64,000 bases of DNA. Origin: VXNE01 sp963664635. GTDB lineage: Bacteria > Pseudomonadota > Gammaproteobacteria > Pseudomonadales > Azotimanducaceae. Position 1 is the first letter of the stretch, and the number at the start of each line of letters is the position of its first letter. The translations under genes were made by a program, and so were the position numbers. Of the stretch, positions 63,039 through 64,000 are shown one piece after another. Below the pieces are notes generated by a model. It saw only the letters and a program-made list of their open reading frames with translations. It was not told where the DNA came from and made no database searches. The DNA lies in NCBI GenBank assembly GCA_963664635.1, contig OY761542.1:1240001-1304000 (forward strand). The letters are read 5' to 3'.

Positions 63039-64000
63039 TCGAACATGATCACGTTGCGGGCGACTTCCCCGGTCTCGAGCTGCGCAAGCGCGTCGTTGAC
63101 GTCCTCGAGCTTGATGCGGCCCGAGATCATGTCGTCGAGGTGGAGCTTGCCGGCCAGGTAGAAGTCGACGAACCGCGGCATGTCGACCCGGAACCGGTTC
63201 GAACCCATGTTGGAGCCCTGCAGCGTCTTCTCGCGCAGGAACTCGGGACCGTGGATCTCGACCATCGTGCCGACCGGGATCATGCCGATGACGGTGGCCG
63301 TGCCGCCGTTCCTGATCATCTTCCAGGCCTGTTCCGTCGTGCTCTTCAGTCCGATGGCCTCGAAGGAATAGTGGACGCCCCCGCCGGACAGCTCGCGTAC
63401 GGCGCCGACGGGGTCTTCGGCGCTCGCGTCCACGGTGTCCGTGGCGCCGAACTTGCGGGCGAGGTCGAGCTTGCTCGGCGTCGTGTCGACCGCGATGATG
63501 CGCGAGGCGCCGGCGATGGCGGCGCCGTTGACGCAGGAGAGCCCGACACCGCCGCACCCGATGACCGCGACCGTGGTTCCGGGTTCCACCGCCGCCGTGT
63601 GAATCACGGCGCCCACGCCGGTGGTGACGCCGCACCCGATGAGGGCCGCGCGGTCGAGGGGCATGTCCTTGCGGATCTTCGCGATGGCGTGCTCGTGCAG
63701 AAGCATGTACTCGGCGAACGAGGAGAGGTTCAGGAACTGCGCGATGGACTCGCCGTGCGTGCTCAGCCGCGGCGGTTCGTCGACGCCGCGCTGCAGTTCG
63801 GGCTCCTGGCACAGCGACATGTGGCCGGTGAGACAGAACTCGCAGTGCCCGCAGAACGCCGACAGGCAGGTGATGACGTGGTCGCCGGGCTGGACGTAGG
63901 TGACGTCCGAACCCACGGCCTCGACGATGCCGGCGGACTCGTGGCCGAGAACGGTCGGCAGGAAGTACGGGTAGGAGCCGTTCTGGAAGTGCAGGTCCGA
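63035..64000 (-). CDS. Zinc-dependent alcohol dehydrogenase, partial (5' end beyond the window)
   Basis: About 321 residues are visible, running off the right edge. Seen: VLGHESAGIVEAVG (zinc/substrate His-Glu), CGHCEFCLTGHMSLC with the structural zinc cysteines, the catalytic-site LIGCGVTTGVGAVIHTA, and the cofactor loop VIGCGGVGLSCVNGA. This is the class III/benzyl alcohol dehydrogenase branch. The frame continues to base 64000 with GSYPYFLP before the HES motif. Substrate unknown. Confidence 0.88.
   Translation of the reverse strand, partial: SDLHFQNGSYPYFLPTVLGHESAGIVEAVGSDVTYVQPGDHVITCLSAFCGHCEFCLTGHMSLCQEPELQRGVDEPPRLSTHGESIAQFLNLSSFAEYMLLHEHAIAKIRKDMPLDRAALIGCGVTTGVGAVIHTAAVEPGTTVAVIGCGGVGLSCVNGAAIAGASRIIAVDTTPSKLDLARKFGATDTVDASAEDPVGAVRELSGGGVHYSFEAIGLKSTTEQAWKMIRNGGTATVIGMIPVGTMVEIHGPEFLREKTLQGSNMGSNRFRVDMPRFVDFYLAGKLHLDDMISGRIKLEDVNDALAQLETGEVARNVIMFE

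Overview
The window is about 64 kb of GC-rich bacterial DNA with dense genes, tight operons, many ATG/GTG/TTG starts and a CCA-encoding tRNA-Gly. The order gpmI, envC, ctpA with a divergent rhodanese and secB is a typical proteobacterial, most likely gammaproteobacterial, arrangement. No rRNA or species marker is present, so the genus cannot be named. The gene mix (CoA-transferase, acyl-CoA dehydrogenase, form II CO-dehydrogenase-like enzyme, amidase, TPP enzyme, many defence genes) fits a metabolically versatile environmental or host-associated bacterium. That is inference.

Layout. 0-5.2 kb is a pile of insertion sequences: an IS110 transposase, a broken IS481-like DDE transposase and a complete ISKra4-type element with 20-bp terminal repeats. 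5.3-9 kb holds a small secreted protein, an amidase and a DUF3604 protein. 9.0-10.7 kb is a vsr-dcm pair. 11-13.1 kb is a fused enoyl-CoA hydratase/3-hydroxyacyl-CoA dehydrogenase. 13.2-17.6 kb is a minus-strand operon: beta-N-acetylhexosaminidase, sugar-kinase-like phosphotransferase, TonB-like lipoprotein, propeller lipoprotein. A SIS isomerase diverges from it. 18.2-20.3 kb is an RHH antitoxin, PIN toxin and cca gene in one run. 20.4-26.6 kb is a minus-strand run: acyl-CoA dehydrogenase, cystathionine-gamma-synthase-type enzyme, a hypothetical protein, DUF427, GNAT, TPP enzyme, NYN protein. 26.7-33.3 kb is core: trmL, secB, rhodanese, gpmI, envC, homocysteine methyltransferase, ctpA.

33.3-51.6 kb is a defence island. 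It has a HipA-like kinase with an unknown partner, a CoA-transferase, a truncated AlbA/RecG-type ATP-binding gene, a type III-like restriction-modification operon with a PIN gene between res and mod, an unknown coiled protein, an ApeA-like HEPN gene split by two single-base shifts, a second frameshifted HEPN-like gene, a 779-residue PD-(D/E)XK nuclease protein, and an AbiE-type system followed by a decayed second AbiEi copy. Base composition is visibly less GC-rich in parts of it.

51.9-56.3 kb is a coxG-S-L-M cluster (form II), then a nucleotidyltransferase/CopG-like toxin-antitoxin pair, a 269-bp MITE and an SDR gene. 58.4-64 kb has a large His/Tyr- and Pro/Ala/Arg-rich secreted protein, tRNA-Gly(CCC), an MFS permease coupled to a Do-like protease, and a zinc alcohol dehydrogenase cut by the window edge. 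Three copies of a composite hairpin repeat sit at the ends of genes in the last 9 kb and supply their TAG stop codons. I found no CRISPR array, rRNA or replication origin.
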